Source: an uncultured Bacteroidia bacterium (lineage in GTDB: Bacteria; Bacteroidota; Bacteroidia; Bacteroidales; UBA932). Taken from it: a stretch of DNA of 64,000 nt. Below the pieces are notes generated by a model. It did no database searches. It was not told the origin of the DNA and saw only the letters and a program-made list of their open reading frames with translations. Below, piece by piece: positions 61,309-64,000 of this stretch. Within the stretch, counting starts at the first letter, position 1. Each line of letters starts with the position of its first letter. The translations under genes and the position numbers were made by a program. The stretch is from NCBI GenBank assembly GCA_902768665.1, contig CACXMA010000001.1, positions 1 through 64,000 of the forward strand, written 5' to 3'.

Positions 61309-63810
61309 ATGAGGAGGCTGGACCAGTTCATACTCAAGTCCTTCGTCGGGCCGTTCATCGCGATTCTTTTCGTGGTGATCTTCGCGCTGATGATGCAGTT
61401 CCTGTGGCTGTACATCGACGAGCTGGTCGGCAAGGGACTGGGTCTGTCCGTCATCCTCGAATTCCTCTTCTGGGGCGGCTGCACGATCCTGCCGCTCGCC
61501 CTGCCGCTGACGACGCTGCTGGCCTCGATGATGACCATCGGGCAGATGGCCGAGAACAACGAGCTCATGGCCATGAAGTCCTCCGGCGTGTCGGTCCTCA
61601 GGGTGTTCAGTCCGCTGTTTCTCGTTTCCATGGTGATTTCCGTCGTGGCCTTTTTCGCCGCGAACGACCTCGTGCCGCTGGCCTACAACCAGATCTATAC
61701 GATGCGCGAGGACATCAAGAACACCAAGGACGAGATCAAGATTCCGACCGGCATCTTCTACGACGGCATCGACGGATACGTGCTCCGCATCGACAAGCGC
61801 AACCACCGCTCCGGCATGATGTACGGCGTGATGGTCTATGACCACACGACGACCAAGGGCAACGTCTCGGTGATCCTCGCCGACTCCGCCCTCATGAAGA
61901 TGTCCAAGAACAAGGACTACCTGACCTTCACGCTCTACAGCGGCGTCAACTACCAGGAAACCAACCGCAAGGCATACCGCGACACCTCCCTCCAGCTGCA
62001 GAAGATCGCCTTCTCGCGCGAGGGCATCATCATCCCCCTGGAGAACTATTCCTTCCAGTCCGAGGGCGGTCCGCGCTTCGGCGACCAGGTCAAGGCGATG
62101 AACCTCGAGCAGCAGCGGACGGTGCGCGATTCCCTGCTGCGGGAGCGCGATTCCATCATCACCGCCCACCTGACCGAGCTCATGGCGGCGAACATCAGTC
62201 CGTATTTCAAGCAGCTCGACACCTCCTTCAGCCATCGCAGCTACCAGACGGATTTCCAGCCGGAGAAGTTCATGCAGTGGGACAACCTCGATCAGGAGCG
62301 GACAGCCTATGCCGGTGCGCTCGGCACCGCCCGTCAGATCCAGGCGACCGTCGAGAACTACCAGATGGACTCCATCAAGTACACGAAGATCCTCCGCATG
62401 TCGCAGGTGGAGATCCTCAAGAAGTTCTCCCAGGCGCTGGCCTGTCTCGTGCTCTTTCTCATCGGCGCGCCGCTCGGGGCCATCATCCGCAAGGGCGGTC
62501 TCGGCGCTTCGGCCATCGTGTCGGTGCTGTTTTTCGTGGTCTACTGGGTCGTGGACCTGACGGGTACCAAACTCGCCAAGGACGGTGCTACGACCGCCTG
62601 GATCGGTGCTTTCGTCTCGACGTTCGTCCTGCTGCCGATCGGCATCTTCCTCATCTGGAAGGCCGTCCACGACGCCTCGCCGTTCAATGCCGACCTGTTC
62701 AAGGCAGGCTGGCGGAAATTCAAACGAACCATCATGTCTCCTTTCCGTAAAGTGCGTATCGTTTACATGGGGACCCCGGAATTCGCCGTCGGTCCGCTCG
62801 ACGCCCTCATCAAGGCGAAATACAAGATCGCCGGCGTGGTTACCGTCGCCGACAAGCCTTCCGGCCGCGGCCTGAAGCTGAACGAAAGTGCGGTCAAGCA
62901 GTATGCTGTGGCGCACGGTATTCCGGTCCTCCAGCCGGAAAAGCTGAGGGATCCCGCTTTCCTCGAGGCGCTGGCCGCCTGGAAGGCCGACCTCTTTGTG
63001 GTCGTCGGCTTCCGGATGCTGCCGGAGGTGGTCTGGTCCATGCCGAAGTACGGCACCTTCAACCTCCACGCCGCCCTGCTGCCGCAGTATCGCGGCGCCG
63101 CCCCGATCAACTGGGCTGTCATCAACGGCGAGCACATTACCGGCGTGACGACCTTCATGATCGACGCGAAGATTGACACCGGCGGCATCATCCTCCGTCA
63201 GGAGCACCGCATCGCCGCGACGGACACCGCGGGCGACGTCCACGACGCGCTGATGGAGATCGGCTCCGACCTCGTCGTCCAGACGGTCGAGGGCATCCTG
63301 AACCACGAAATCGAGCTCCGCACCCAGCGCAGCTTCATCCAGGGCGCCGAGCGGCTCAATCCGGCCCCCAAGCTGACCCGCGAGCTCTGCCATATCGACT
63401 GGGACGACCGCACGAAGGTGATTTACAACCTGATCCGCGGTCTCAGCCCGTTCCCCACGGCCTATACCGAGCTCGCCCCTGTCCATTCGGGCGAAGCCGA
63501 AGGCGATCCGTCATTCCATGGCTCGTCCATGGAATCTGTTTCCCTGAAGATCTTCTTCGCCGAGCCGCTTGACGCCGGCCTCGTCCCCGCGGGAACGGCC
63601 CCCGGCACGGTCCTTTCCGACGGCAAGACCTACTTCGCCATTGCGACGCGGGACGGCGCCCTCTCGCTGAAGGATGTCCAGCTCTCCGGCAAGAAACGCA
63701 TGGATATCAAGGCCTTCCTGGCCGGTTTCCGGGAGCCGGCGTCCTACCGCGCCCTGCCCGGCACTTCCCGCGCCGAGCTGGATAAGGTAAAACCGCTGGA
63801 GGATGACTAG
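61309..63810 (+). CDS. LptF/LptG permease fused to methionyl-tRNA formyltransferase
   Basis: 833 residues in one frame. Residues 1 to about 470 are a YjgP/YjgQ LPS-export permease: MRRLDQFILKSFVGPFIAIL, QMAENNELMAMKSSGVS, then the periplasmic domain and the C-terminal helices (ALACLVLFLIGAPLGAIIRK). Residues about 476-833 are Fmt: VYMGTPEFAV, NLHAALLPQYRGAAPINW with Asn and His, and DAKIDTGG. No stop lies between. An ATG at 62734 (MSPFRKVRIVYMG) is where free Fmt would start, so fmt may be translated separately by internal initiation. A palindromic repeat at 63510-63537 adds about ten residues (PSFHGSSMES) in the Fmt C-terminal domain. Fusion, lost stop codon, or sequence error must be distinguished. 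Confidence 0.9.
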   Translation: MRRLDQFILKSFVGPFIAILFVVIFALMMQFLWLYIDELVGKGLGLSVILEFLFWGGCTILPLALPLTTLLASMMTIGQMAENNELMAMKSSGVSVLRVFSPLFLVSMVISVVAFFAANDLVPLAYNQIYTMREDIKNTKDEIKIPTGIFYDGIDGYVLRIDKRNHRSGMMYGVMVYDHTTTKGNVSVILADSALMKMSKNKDYLTFTLYSGVNYQETNRKAYRDTSLQLQKIAFSREGIIIPLENYSFQSEGGPRFGDQVKAMNLEQQRTVRDSLLRERDSIITAHLTELMAANISPYFKQLDTSFSHRSYQTDFQPEKFMQWDNLDQERTAYAGALGTARQIQATVENYQMDSIKYTKILRMSQVEILKKFSQALACLVLFLIGAPLGAIIRKGGLGASAIVSVLFFVVYWVVDLTGTKLAKDGATTAWIGAFVSTFVLLPIGIFLIWKAVHDASPFNADLFKAGWRKFKRTIMSPFRKVRIVYMGTPEFAVGPLDALIKAKYKIAGVVTVADKPSGRGLKLNESAVKQYAVAHGIPVLQPEKLRDPAFLEALAAWKADLFVVVGFRMLPEVVWSMPKYGTFNLHAALLPQYRGAAPINWAVINGEHITGVTTFMIDAKIDTGGIILRQEHRIAATDTAGDVHDALMEIGSDLVVQTVEGILNHEIELRTQRSFIQGAERLNPAPKLTRELCHIDWDDRTKVIYNLIRGLSPFPTAYTELAPVHSGEAEGDPSFHGSSMESVSLKIFFAEPLDAGLVPAGTAPGTVLSDGKTYFAIATRDGALSLKDVQLSGKKRMDIKAFLAGFREPASYRALPGTSRAELDKVKPLEDD
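63510..63537. repeat. Palindromic repeat inside fmt
   Basis: GTCATTCCATGG...CCATGGAATCT, translated in frame within the Fmt part of the fusion gene. Confidence 0.85.
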
Positions 63811-64000
63811 GACCGCCGTCATTCTCGCCGCCGGCGCCTTTCCGACCAAGCCCTATCCGCTGTATCTGTTGCAGTCGGCCGACATCGTTGTCTGCTGCGA
63901 CAGCGCTTTCGCGAAATATCTCCGGCGCATGCCCCGCATCTTTGGCGGCGAGCGCCTTCCGGATGTCGTCATCGGCGACATGGATTCGCTGCCGGCCTCG
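63803..64000 (+). CDS. Thiamine pyrophosphokinase (partial)
   Basis: First 66 residues; the gene runs off the window. The opening TAVILAAGAFPTKPYPLYLL, the strand VVCCDSAFAKYL and the metal/ATP motif VVIGDMDSLP match bacterial thiamine pyrophosphokinase, which makes thiamine diphosphate from thiamine. TPP is the cofactor of the transketolase at 9.9-11.8 kb. Its start overlaps the fmt stop by 8 bp, so it is coupled to the fusion gene. Confidence 0.85.
   Translation, partial: MTRTAVILAAGAFPTKPYPLYLLQSADIVVCCDSAFAKYLRRMPRIFGGERLPDVVIGDMDSLPAS

Noticed and set aside
61309-63810. Treating lptF/G and fmt as two ordinary separate genes
   Set aside because: No stop codon separates them in this sequence; internal initiation at 62734 remains possible and is stated with the feature.

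Overview
ORGANISM. The window is chromosomal DNA of a GC-rich member of the Bacteroidota, most likely Bacteroidales. Many genes are preceded by the Bacteroidota promoter signature (-7 box TAnnTTTG, often with TTG about 19-20 bp upstream). Gene families and orders are typical of the phylum: lipoproteins with short lipobox signals, a DUF2723/GT117 membrane protein, a DUF4271-hemD-rnpA-yidD cluster, an RND operon with a PII-like gene, an rseC-rnfBCDGEA train, and the menaquinone genes menA/menG. Genus cannot be fixed from this sequence; GC-rich gut or rumen Bacteroidales are the best guess. LAYOUT. 0-3 kb: shared hairpin repeat, surface lipoprotein, membrane protein plus winged-helix regulator. 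3-9 kb: K+-dependent membrane pyrophosphatase (hppA), zinc metallopeptidase, a NagB-like/PIG-L fusion and canonical nagB. 9-13.5 kb: tRNA-Pro(UGG), LolD-type ATPase, split transketolase, TonB-domain lipoprotein, fabG. 13.5-18.5 kb: nhaA, menG, menA, lepA. 18.49-23.25 kb: a 4.75-kb integrative element inside the 5' end of lepA. 23.3-26.6 kb: four-gene envelope/sugar operon (polysaccharide deacetylase, WecG/TagA transferase, lytic transglycosylase, ROK kinase). 26.6-29.9 kb: comF, yidD, rnpA, hemD, DUF4271, SUI1/YciH. 29.9-37.1 kb: DUF2723, pgk, rRNA methyltransferase, lgt. 37.1-37.6 kb: a gene-free stretch with a cluster of palindromic repeats and a large imperfect inverted repeat ending in an intrinsic terminator. 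37.6-44.7 kb: TolC-adaptor-RND efflux operon with a PII-like protein and a periplasmic protein. 44.8-47.7 kb: accessory AT-richer patch with two lipoproteins and a dead IS5-type transposase. 47.7-58.6 kb (minus): long gene train rnfAEGDCB-rseC-dnaB-zinc ribbon-Nif3-merR-two M23 peptidases. 58.7-64 kb: alaS, an in-frame lptF/G-fmt fusion, and the start of thiamine pyrophosphokinase. HOW IT WORKS TOGETHER. HppA, Rnf and NhaA form a cation-coupled energy set, with menA/menG supplying menaquinone. Lgt, LolD, LptF/G, M23 peptidases and the lytic transglycosylase serve envelope building. MOST UNUSUAL. (1) The element at 18490-23251 has swapped the promoter and first codons of lepA for its own, leaving the old lepA promoter and a 17-codon stub at its far end. 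(2) A family of short palindromic repeats is scattered between genes and in places inside them, including an in-frame copy in fmt and one forming the RnfG C-terminus. (3) lptF/G and fmt are fused. (4) A candidate structured RNA lies downstream of lgt.
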